Under the pieces are notes generated by a model. That model was not told where the DNA came from, made no database searches, and worked only from the letters and a program-made list of their open reading frames with translations. From Pseudomonadota bacterium (GTDB lineage Bacteria > Pseudomonadota > Alphaproteobacteria > Rhizobiales > Hyphomicrobiaceae): a DNA stretch of 8,117 nt. The position numbers and the translations under genes were made by a program. Below, in pieces: positions 1-5,298 of the stretch. The stretch is from the NCBI GenBank assembly GCA_021816505.1, contig JAKAXS010000106.1, positions 1-8,117 on the forward strand. The letters run 5' to 3'. The number at the start of each line of letters is the position of its first letter. Position 1 is the first letter of the stretch.

Positions 1-147
1 CGGTGCGTACGTATCCTGAGCGTTGTTCAGAGGTCACAGCACGGCTCAAACTGCGGCGGAACATTCTTTTCTCGAACGATCTTAAGCCTATATTCGGTAC
101 TGTGCCGTCAGCTGCCGCTAACGGCAAACTCAAGAGGGCTCCACATA

Positions 148-480
148 ATGGCTTCGTTCCGTTGCATGGCCGCGCTGATCGCGGCTCTCGTAGGCACCAG
201 CTTCGTTGTCGTGGCGCCCGCGCCCGCAGACGCTGGCCAGAAAAAGTCCTACAAAAACGGCACTCGCGTGAAGGGCTACACCGAGCGCCGGGGCGGCTAC
301 TCTTACGATCAGTTCGACACGATCAACACGTATGGCGATTCGCGCGGCCGCTACGGCTCGGCGCTGTCGCTGCGCGACCCGCAGCTTGGCCGCCAGAGTG
401 AAGCAGGCCCATTCGATCACGGCTTCTTTTTCGACTCGGGCGTGAACCGCAACGGCGGTGACGCACCCTACATGCGCTGA
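148..480 (+). CDS. Small exported protein, uncharacterised Hyphomicrobiales-type family
   Basis: This 110-residue protein has a clear Sec signal peptide: a basic start (MASFR), a hydrophobic stretch at about residues 7-24, and an ADA site predicting cleavage after residue 29. The mature part of about 80 residues is basic and rich in Gly, Tyr and Arg, with no cysteine or membrane segment. It contains TYGDSRG near residue 62, GPFDHGFFFDSG near residues 87-98, and ends in GGDAPYMR. The tail motifs resemble small hypothetical periplasmic proteins I recall from Hyphomicrobiales; this is recollection, not a search. The ATG at 148 is preceded by AGAGGG at 133-138, a good ribosome binding site, and the signal peptide begins exactly there. 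No partner gene shares its transcript on the left within the window, and a strong hairpin follows the stop. Function is unknown; a role in the cell envelope is inferred only from export. Confidence 0.8.
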   Translation: MASFRCMAALIAALVGTSFVVVAPAPADAGQKKSYKNGTRVKGYTERRGGYSYDQFDTINTYGDSRGRYGSALSLRDPQLGRQSEAGPFDHGFFFDSGVNRNGGDAPYMR

Positions 481-514
481 ACGGCGCGATCGCACTAATA
501 CAGTTCACACATTC

Positions 515-542
515 TGTGGCCCGGTGGCAACGCCGGGCCACA
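515..542 (+). terminator. Strong hairpin after the 110-residue exported protein gene
   Basis: Two 12-base arms (515-526 and 531-542) pair completely, with one G-T wobble, around a GCAA tetraloop. Short outer arms ACACA (507-511) and TGTGT (545-549) could extend the stem. It begins 34 bases after the stop codon. There is no run of T after it, so it may be a transcript-end stabiliser or processing structure rather than a classical intrinsic terminator. Confidence 0.5.
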
Positions 543-635
543 ACTGTGTTCAGATCGCGCCAACTGCGCAAATCTGCCATGAATAACGCCATGATCGAGC
601 CTGACCGCGCCTAGGCAAGGCGCCCGGCCGTGGCT

Positions 636-652
636 ATAGCTGCAGGAGCTAT
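636..652. repeat. Small inverted repeat upstream of the heptad-repeat gene
   Basis: ATAGCT (636-641) and AGCTAT (647-652) form a perfect 6-base inverted repeat with a 5-base spacer, 23 bases before the ATG at 675. It could be an operator or a 5' UTR stem; TATGAT at 650-655 resembles a -10 box but has no convincing -35 partner. The match is short and may be chance. Confidence 0.2.
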
Positions 653-674
653 GATCTTATTGGGAGAATTGCCG

Positions 675-1361
675 ATGTCCGCCAGATCGCCGCTGATTGC
701 AGCATCGGTGTTCGCGCTATCTCTGCTGGCCGGCGCCACGTCAGCCTCCGCAGCGTGCAAGACAATGGGCTTCACCGTAAACGACTACGGCAAGGACGGC
801 CCGACGAAGGACGCCAAAGACCTGCTCGACAAGGAAATTGCCAAGTGGGCGGCCGACAACGGCGTCGAGAAGTACACCGTCGGCAAGAAGACCGTGAAAT
901 GCGAGCTGTTCCTGGACGTCATCCTGTTCGATGAGCACACGTGCACCGCCAGTGCATCCGTCTGCTGGGGCGAGGGCGCAAGCGCGCCGCCGAAGACCGC
1001 GAAGGAAGGCAGCGCCAAGAAGAGTTCTACGAAGGCCGCCGACACGGAAGAGAAGCCGCCCGTCGAGACTGGCGCGATCACCCAGGAATCGAAGCCTGAG
1101 CCAGCCGCGGAAGCCAAGACGGAAGCACCGGCCGCCGCAGCGCCTGAAGTTGAAGCACCGCCGCTCGCTCCCGCGGCCACACAGCAGAATGACGCCGCCG
1201 AACGCGCCGCCGCAGCTGCGGAACGTGCCGCCGCCGCTGCTGAGCGTGCCGCTGCTGCCGCCGAGAAAGCAGCAGCTGGAAACCGTGAAGAGAAATCCGC
1301 ATCCAGCGAAACGGATGCCGCACGCCAGATCGCGCCCGCCGCAGAGCCAGCGACGCCGTAA
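675..1361 (+). CDS. Exported protein with four-cysteine domain and Ala-rich AAERAAA heptad repeats
   Basis: The frame is open from 630, but the ATG at 675 is preferred. GGGAG lies at 662-666 with 8 bases of spacing, and a signal peptide starts immediately (MSARSPLIAAS, cleavage predicted after ASA at residue 26). This gives 228 residues. The mature N-terminal part, about residues 27-100, has four cysteines (in ACKTM, VKCEL, HTCTA and SVCWG) and could hold two disulfides, as expected for a periplasmic domain. It contains FTVNDYGKDGP and LFLDVILFDEH. The rest is low complexity, rich in Ala, Pro, Glu and Lys, and includes four consecutive AAERAAA-type heptads at residues 174-201, likely an alpha-helical rod. 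The cysteine before the mature region lacks a proper lipobox, so a lipoprotein is unlikely. The N-terminal domain resembles hypothetical alphaproteobacterial proteins I recall, but I cannot name a family. Function is unknown; the tail may span the periplasm or peptidoglycan. Confidence 0.8.
   Translation: MSARSPLIAASVFALSLLAGATSASAACKTMGFTVNDYGKDGPTKDAKDLLDKEIAKWAADNGVEKYTVGKKTVKCELFLDVILFDEHTCTASASVCWGEGASAPPKTAKEGSAKKSSTKAADTEEKPPVETGAITQESKPEPAAEAKTEAPAAAAPEVEAPPLAPAATQQNDAAERAAAAAERAAAAAERAAAAAEKAAAGNREEKSASSETDAARQIAPAAEPATP
1194..1277 (+). repeat. Four 21-bp units encoding AAERAAA heptads
   Basis: Units at 1194-1214, 1215-1235, 1236-1256 and 1257-1277 encode AAERAAA three times and then AAEKAAA. 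Codons differ between units (GAA/GAG, CGC/CGT, several Ala codons). The repeat is therefore conserved more as protein than as DNA, which argues against a very recent duplication. Confidence 0.75.
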
Positions 1362-1395
1362 CCGCGATCGAAGCAATCACAGCTTGGACTGGACA

Positions 1396-1426
1396 GCGCC
1401 GGCCGCAAGGCCGGCGCAATCGTTTT
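1396..1426 (+). terminator. Intrinsic terminator between convergent genes
   Basis: A perfect 9-base GC stem (1396-1404 with 1409-1417) closes a GCAA tetraloop and is followed by AATCG and TTTT at 1423-1426. It sits 34 bases after the stop of the heptad-repeat gene on the + strand. The fetB stop lies at 1429-1431 on the other strand, so the same hairpin could also end the fetB transcript, but no T-run follows it in that direction. Confidence 0.75.
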
Positions 1427-1428
1427 AG

Positions 1429-2232
1429 TCAGCCCTTGCTCGCTTCCAGGCGGTCCAGCCGCAAACGATGCCGCTCGTCGGTCAGCAGCATCACGGAGCC
1501 GAATGCTGCCGCAAGCACGGCCAGCCCGGTCGCGCCCGCGATCAGAAACAGGATCATCACCTGGTACTTGGCGGCCTCGGCTGGATCGGCGCCAGCCAGT
1601 ATCTGCCCTGTCATCATGCCGGGAATGGCGACAATCCCGGCCGTCGACATCGTGCTGAGGATGGGCAGCATCCCTGCACGCACCGCACGGCGCATCACGT
1701 CCTGAAGCGCCACGAAGCGCGATTGGCCCAGCGCCAGGCGCGCCTCGATCGCCTGCCGGTCCCTGCTGGCCCCATCGGCAAGCGTATCGAGCACAAGTCC
1801 GGCACCCGCGAGTGCGTTGCCGACGATCATGCCGAGAATCGGCAGGAAGAAACGAGGCGCATACCAGGGGTCGGCGCCGATGATCGCGACAACGGCGAAC
1901 AGCGTCGTCACGAGCCCCGCAACGAACGGCGGACCACCCGCCAACGCATAGCCCATCCAACCCGCGATGCGACGCGACTGATGCGAGGCAACCTCGTAGA
2001 CCGTCGCCGCCAGCATCAGAAGCGCGAACAGCAGCGTCGGCCAGAATGCATCGGTTGCGAAGACCACCTTCAGCAACAACGCTATCAGCGCCAGCTGAAG
2101 CACCATGCGCACCGCAGCGATCGCGATCCCCTTTTCGAGGTTCAAGCGATAGCCGAACGAAATGGCGCCGTTGATCAGCAACAACAACGAAGCAAGCACG
2201 AGATCGAAGGTGGAGAGCTGGACGTAGCTCAT
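1429..2232 (-). CDS. fetB: FetB/YbbM-type membrane protein of an iron-export ABC transporter (UPF0014)
   Basis: This 267-residue hydrophobic protein is close to the length of E. coli FetB (about 259). Membrane segments are visible at roughly residues 7-27, 37-58, 63-82, 98-118, 126-149, 188-212 and 222-250. The family hallmarks are present: IEARLALG near residue 162, followed by RRAVRAGMLP, then IPGMMTGQILAG at about 203-214 and a YQ in AAKYQVM. In E. coli, FetB pairs with the ATPase FetA to export iron and lower sensitivity to oxidative stress; that role is carried over here by family. The ATG overlaps the upstream fetA stop as ATGA (2229-2232), indicating coupled translation. The C-terminus is short, cytoplasmic and basic. 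Other UPF0014 members have been proposed to move other metals or to act in export generally, so the substrate is not certain. I see no obvious Fur or Irr site nearby. Confidence 0.9.
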   Translation of the reverse strand: MSYVQLSTFDLVLASLLLLINGAISFGYRLNLEKGIAIAAVRMVLQLALIALLLKVVFATDAFWPTLLFALLMLAATVYEVASHQSRRIAGWMGYALAGGPPFVAGLVTTLFAVVAIIGADPWYAPRFFLPILGMIVGNALAGAGLVLDTLADGASRDRQAIEARLALGQSRFVALQDVMRRAVRAGMLPILSTMSTAGIVAIPGMMTGQILAGADPAEAAKYQVMILFLIAGATGLAVLAAAFGSVMLLTDERHRLRLDRLEASKG

Positions 2233-2900
2233 GGCTGCGCCCGGAACGCGGATTGCTGTGGCGGCGGCCGCTTGCCGATCTGCAGCCGTGCACGCGCCAG
2301 ACGCTGACGCAGCGCAGCGTCGTGGCTGGCGAGGATCACGATGCTGCCTGACAACAGGCGATAGCGGATCAGCTCTTCGACGAGCGCGGCCGATGCCGGA
2401 TCGAGCCCGGTCGTCGGCTCGTCGAGCAACAGCACCCTCGGATCATCCACCAGGGAACGCGCCAAAGCGAGCCGGTGGCGCTGCCCCGTCGAAAGCGTTG
2501 CCAGGTCCTTGTCGAGATCGGCGGGCGTCAAGCCGAGAGCACTGACGATGCGAACGGCGCGCGTCTGTTGATCCTTCTTGGCCGGCAGCGCATCGCGCGC
2601 AGTGCCGGTCCACCATGCCGGCTCCGCGGACACGTAGCGGACCATGGCGCGCCACGCCGTGGCCGGCATCTCGGACCGCTCTGCACCGTCGACGAACACG
2701 CGTCCGGTCGATGGGTCGAGGTCGGCGAGCGCACGCAGCAGCCGTGTCTTGCCCGCTCCAGACGGCGCTTCGAGAGCAAGACACTCCCCACCGCCGACCT
2801 GGAACGACAGCGGTGACAGCCCCTCGATTTTGATGTGCTCCGCCCGAAGTATGGCGCGCGTCCTTGATCCGACGTCCAATTGAACGCCGGACGCTAGCAA
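2229..2900 (-). CDS. fetA: FetA/YbbL-type ATPase of an iron-export ABC transporter
   Basis: This is a single nucleotide-binding domain of about 223 residues. From the first possible start it has Walker A APSGAGKT (45-52), signature LSTGQ (136-140), Walker B VLLLDE ending at E161, a D-loop in GLDPAS, and a switch histidine in ASHD (H193). It should power FetB in the inner membrane. Two points are odd. The signature is LSTGQ, not LSGGQ, and where a Q-loop glutamine is expected (YVSAEP, residues 89-94) there is Ala/Glu instead. No ATG precedes the domain in frame. The likely starts are TTG at 2900, behind a weak GGGCG, or TTG at 2879, so the N-terminus is uncertain by seven residues. The stop overlaps the fetB start by four bases. 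It lies 56 bases downstream of the receiver gene on the same strand, so read-through from the chpT region is possible. Confidence 0.9.
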   Translation of the reverse strand: MLASGVQLDVGSRTRAILRAEHIKIEGLSPLSFQVGGGECLALEAPSGAGKTRLLRALADLDPSTGRVFVDGAERSEMPATAWRAMVRYVSAEPAWWTGTARDALPAKKDQQTRAVRIVSALGLTPADLDKDLATLSTGQRHRLALARSLVDDPRVLLLDEPTTGLDPASAALVEELIRYRLLSGSIVILASHDAALRQRLARARLQIGKRPPPQQSAFRAQP

Positions 2901-2911
2901 GCCGCGCCCGT

Positions 2912-2965
2912 TGCCGCTAGGGCGGCTGGGAGATTGTTGGGGAAGGCCGGCTGCCGCTAGGCGGC
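2912..2965. repeat. Duplicated short hairpin motif between the receiver gene and fetA
   Basis: The 10-base word TGCCGCTAGG occurs at 2912-2921 and again at 2952-2961. Each copy starts a small hairpin: GCCGC/GCGGC arms at 2913-2926, and again at 2953-2965 where it includes the receiver's stop codon. Neither is followed by a T-run on the minus strand, so this is not a clear terminator; it may affect fetA translation or be chance in GC-rich DNA. Confidence 0.3.
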
Positions 2966-3331
2966 GGCGCTGGTGGTCATCTCTTGCAGCTTTTCGACCA
3001 GCATCGCGCGATCGAAGGGCTTCATCATGTAGCTATCGGCACCCGCCGAAAGCGCCCGGGCGATGTCGAGGGCATCGTGCTCGGTCGTGACGTAAATGAT
3101 GTAGGGGCGGCGGTCCGTATCGATCTTACGGATGGCGAGAATGGCGTCGAGCTTGCCTTCGGCAGGCATATGCCAGTCCATGAAAATCACGTCGGGCATC
3201 AGAACGGTGCACAGGCCAACGGCGTCGGCACCGCTTTCGGCCTCGGCGACGTTGTAGTCGAGCGACCGGAGAATCTGGATAGCCACTTTGCGGACGACAC
3301 TGGAGTCATCGACGATCAGGCAGCGCCGCAT
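2957..3331 (-). CDS. Stand-alone CheY-like receiver domain, phosphorelay partner candidate
   Basis: This 124-residue protein is a complete receiver with no output domain. The acidic pair is D8-D9 (LIVDDSS), the phosphoacceptor is D52 in FMDWHMP, the switch Thr is T82 or T83 in YVTTEHD, and the conserved Lys is K104 in MMKPFD. The C-terminus ends in a short Ala tail. It is not CpdR-like or DivK-like in detail; it resembles the single-domain regulators I recall beside chpT in many alphaproteobacteria. Such proteins act by docking with a phosphotransferase or kinase in the cytoplasm. An oddity is that the usual MPxMxG after the phosphoacceptor reads MPAEGK, so the conserved Gly is one position early and Lys fills its place. 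It is 98 bases downstream of chpT on the same strand, with a CtrA-like box between them, and probably receives or drains phosphate from ChpT. That partnership is inferred from position. Confidence 0.88.
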   Translation of the reverse strand: MRRCLIVDDSSVVRKVAIQILRSLDYNVAEAESGADAVGLCTVLMPDVIFMDWHMPAEGKLDAILAIRKIDTDRRPYIIYVTTEHDALDIARALSAGADSYMMKPFDRAMLVEKLQEMTTSAAA

Positions 3332-3381
3332 GGAGGGCCTTTGAGGTTGCGATAGAGGATAGCATTATCCCGTCAAACCCC

Positions 3382-3397
3382 TTAACGCCGCCTTGAG
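3382..3397 (-). promoter_or_regulatory. CtrA-like box upstream of the receiver gene
   Basis: On the plus strand this reads TTAA, seven bases (CGCCGCC), then TTGAG. The established CtrA site is TTAA-N7-TTAAC, so the first half and the spacing are exact and the second half differs at two positions. Read on the minus strand it is TCAA-N7-TTAAG. It lies 51-66 bases before the receiver's start codon, a plausible promoter position. No clear -35/-10 pair was recognised. Binding is inferred from the pattern only. Confidence 0.35.
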
Positions 3398-3429
3398 ACG
3401 CTAACCGATTGATGGGCAATACTGCCTTG

Positions 3430-4083
3430 TCAGGCTTCAGGCTCCGCGGCCACCAGGATGTCCGCCCCTTCCATCAGGATAGAGATCCGCATCTTGGCGG
3501 CACCGGCCATGCGCCACGTGTAGTAGGCCTGGATGTTGATGGCATCCAGCGGCCGGGTCACCTCTTCCATGATGAATTCCGGCAGGTGCTGGGGCGGCCG
3601 CACACGGTTGCCGCTGCAGCGGATAACGAAAGATTGAGAAGCCTCCGCGCCCTCGAACGTCACGTGGATCTGCCCGCCGTGCGGCAACGCCGTCACCGCG
3701 TTGGCGACAAGGTTCAGCAAAAGCTTAACCTTGTCCTTGGCCATGAAGGCCGGACCTTCGTGCCAGATCAGCTTGTGCTTCGCGCTCTGCTCGATCACCC
3801 CGCGCGCGATCTCCTGCGCCTTGGCCATTTCGATGATCGCGCCAGCGCCGCCCGAGGCGCCAAAGGCAAACCGTGCGAACTCGAGGCGCGCAGATGCCTG
3901 GCGCGAGGCACTGCGAATGACATCGAGCGCGTAGGCCTTCGCGTTCGGATCGCTCTCCGAATCGAGGACTTCAAATCCGTTGTTCGTCGCGCCGACCGGA
4001 TTCACCAGATCGTGACAGACTTTGCTGGAAATCAATGCAGCCAGCTCGAGGTCGGTCGGATGGACGCGCTCAACCATGTTCAT
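3430..4083 (-). CDS. chpT: ChpT-type histidine phosphotransferase
   Basis: This 217-residue protein matches the usual length of ChpT. The first part is a helical DHp-like domain with the phosphorylatable histidine at H24 in KVCHDLVNPVGAT. The second is a degenerate kinase-like ATPase domain of about residues 80-217, with LLLNLVANAVTALPHGG near residue 121 but without the G-boxes needed to bind ATP. In Caulobacter and Brucella, ChpT is a dimer that passes phosphate from the kinase CckA to CtrA and CpdR, so it controls the cell cycle; that role is assigned by family. The start is ATG at 4083 (MNMVERV), with a second ATG in frame at 4077; a G-rich stretch lies just upstream and both are possible. 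It is divergent from cysQ across 253 bases that contain four GANTC sites. The next gene on the same strand is a receiver, fitting a phosphorelay locus. Confidence 0.92.
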   Translation of the reverse strand: MNMVERVHPTDLELAALISSKVCHDLVNPVGATNNGFEVLDSESDPNAKAYALDVIRSASRQASARLEFARFAFGASGGAGAIIEMAKAQEIARGVIEQSAKHKLIWHEGPAFMAKDKVKLLLNLVANAVTALPHGGQIHVTFEGAEASQSFVIRCSGNRVRPPQHLPEFIMEEVTRPLDAINIQAYYTWRMAGAAKMRISILMEGADILVAAEPEA

Positions 4084-4336
4084 TCATGCCCCCGGAAGGA
4101 TCGCTCTGCGATTCTCTAAAGCGGCATCTCGGCAGCCCGATCACGCCGGGCCGTCACGCGAGCAAACAGGGGCCGCTTGCGAATGGTATCTATGCTCTGA
4201 TACACGCGCCGCGAGTCGATGCAAAGTCCGGTAGACCGCTCGGAATCGAATTCGGACGTTTTGCCATCTCCCTGAGTCTGCATCGCCACGCACAAAATGT
4301 TCTTGTCCTGACGAACGAGGTCCTGCCGGAAGCCGA
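4084..4336. promoter_or_regulatory. Divergent chpT/cysQ promoter region with four GANTC sites
   Basis: These 253 non-coding bases must hold the promoters of both chpT (leftward) and cysQ (rightward). GANTC, the target of the cell-cycle methylase CcrM, occurs at 4110-4114, 4213-4217, 4243-4247 and 4274-4278. By my reading the 4,080 bases to the left hold about eight such sites. No TTAA word is present, so there is no full CtrA box here. No convincing -35/-10 pair was found, and ORFs crossing this gap lack protein-like features. Confidence 0.5.
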
Positions 4337-5176
4337 ATGCTCCAGCTAACGCAGCACGATTACAAACATTTAGCGGACGGCCTGCTGGCGTGCGTGCTTT
4401 CGGCTGGCAGTTTGCAGATGCGCTATCACGGCTCCGATATCGCCGTGATCGCCAAACCGGATGCCTCGCCTGTCACCGCTGCCGATCACGAGTCGGAAAC
4501 GGTCCTGCTCTCCGGCCTGGCCACCGTCGCACCCAACATTCCCGTCGTCGCCGAGGAGCGCGCGGCCTCCGGCTTCATTCCCAAGGTCGGCGACTGCTAC
4601 TTTGCGGTGGATCCGCTGGACGGCACGAAAGACTTCATCGCCGGCCGGCCCGAGTTCACCATCAACATCGGCCTGATCTGCAATCGCGAGCCAGTCTTCG
4701 GACTGATTTATGCGCCCGCGCTGTCGTCGATGTTTCTGACGACCGCCGCAGGAGAAGCCGCCTACTGCCACATACCTCCCAATGCGCTCGTGTCGTCCTT
4801 TGCCGAATGCCGTTTCGAGCGCCTGCGCACGCGCCAACCCGAGCCCGGCGCCTTGCGCGCGCTGACCAGCCGCTCGCGACCGAGCGAAACGTCGACCGCG
4901 TTTCTGCACCGCGCGGGTGTGAGCGAACAGCAGCCCACGGGGTCGTCCCTGAAGTTTTGCCTGATCGCCCAAGCCCGCGCCGACGTCTACGCGCGGTTTG
5001 GACCGACGAACGAGTGGGATACGGCCGCGGGACAAGCGATCCTGACCGCCGCCGGCGGTGCCGTCGTCACGTTGGACGACAAGCCCTTCCTCTACGGCAA
5101 AGTCGAATCGAAGTTTCTCAACCCACAGTTCATCGCGTGGGGCCGCCGCCCCGCAGGCGACGTTCCAAACACCTGA
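4337..5176 (+). CDS. cysQ: 3'(2'),5'-bisphosphate nucleotidase, CysQ family
   Basis: This 279-residue protein of the inositol monophosphatase superfamily should hydrolyse 3'-phosphoadenosine 5'-phosphate (PAP), the by-product of sulfate assimilation, to AMP and phosphate, using Mg2+ ions. The expected sites are all visible: SPVTAAD ending at D50, VAEE at 71-74, DPLDGTKDF at 92-100 (metal ligands D92 and D95) and EWDTAAG at 226-232 with D228. Spacing and length fit CysQ (about 246-280 residues) better than SuhB-type inositol phosphatases, and FGPTNEWDTAAGQAIL is typical of CysQ. The ATG at 4337 has GGAAG at 4328-4332. It is divergent from chpT and lies 122 bases before eipA on the same strand, so shared transcription is possible. 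A related phosphatase substrate cannot be ruled out. Confidence 0.93.
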   Translation: MLQLTQHDYKHLADGLLACVLSAGSLQMRYHGSDIAVIAKPDASPVTAADHESETVLLSGLATVAPNIPVVAEERAASGFIPKVGDCYFAVDPLDGTKDFIAGRPEFTINIGLICNREPVFGLIYAPALSSMFLTTAAGEAAYCHIPPNALVSSFAECRFERLRTRQPEPGALRALTSRSRPSETSTAFLHRAGVSEQQPTGSSLKFCLIAQARADVYARFGPTNEWDTAAGQAILTAAGGAVVTLDDKPFLYGKVESKFLNPQFIAWGRRPAGDVPNT

Positions 5177-5253
5177 TTCGCATGGCTTTGACACAGGTCG
5201 GCTGCTCTGCGGCCACACTTTAGTAATACTTGTACGGCATCCTTTCCGGGGGG

Positions 5254-5258
5254 TTAAG
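5254..5258 (-). promoter_or_regulatory. Possible CtrA half-site before eipA
   Basis: GTTAAGCC at 5253-5260 contains a TTAA word; on the minus strand it reads CTTAAC, the better half of the CtrA consensus. It is about 41 bases upstream of the eipA start. No second half at seven bases is present. eipA of Brucella is reported to be under CtrA control, which is the only reason to list this weak match. Confidence 0.18.
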
Positions 5259-5298
5259 CCGCGTGCAGCCTAAGCGCGGCAGCGGAGGGATCTGACAC

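Noticed and set aside
82..97. TTAA-N7-TTCGG upstream of the first gene as a CtrA box, and TATATT at 89-94 as a -10
   Set aside because: The second CtrA half keeps only TT, and no -35 partner fits TATATT at normal spacing; both are within chance.
785..2293. 502-residue open frame on the minus strand over the heptad-repeat gene and fetB
   Set aside because: It runs antisense to one clear gene and out of frame with fetB; the product is Arg/Ala/Ser-rich low complexity, as expected from GC-rich shadow frames.
1468..2307. 279-residue open frame on the plus strand opposite fetB
   Set aside because: The product is Arg/His/Gln-rich with no domain; FetB on the other strand has family motifs and membrane segments.
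4035..4349. Open frames on the plus strand crossing the chpT/cysQ gap
   Set aside because: They overlap the chpT start antisense and the cysQ start, have no ribosome binding site and no recognisable protein features.
5188..5193. Perfect TTGACA -35 word upstream of eipA
   Set aside because: No -10-like hexamer lies 16-19 bases downstream; the nearest AT-rich word, TAATAC at 5224, is 30 bases away.
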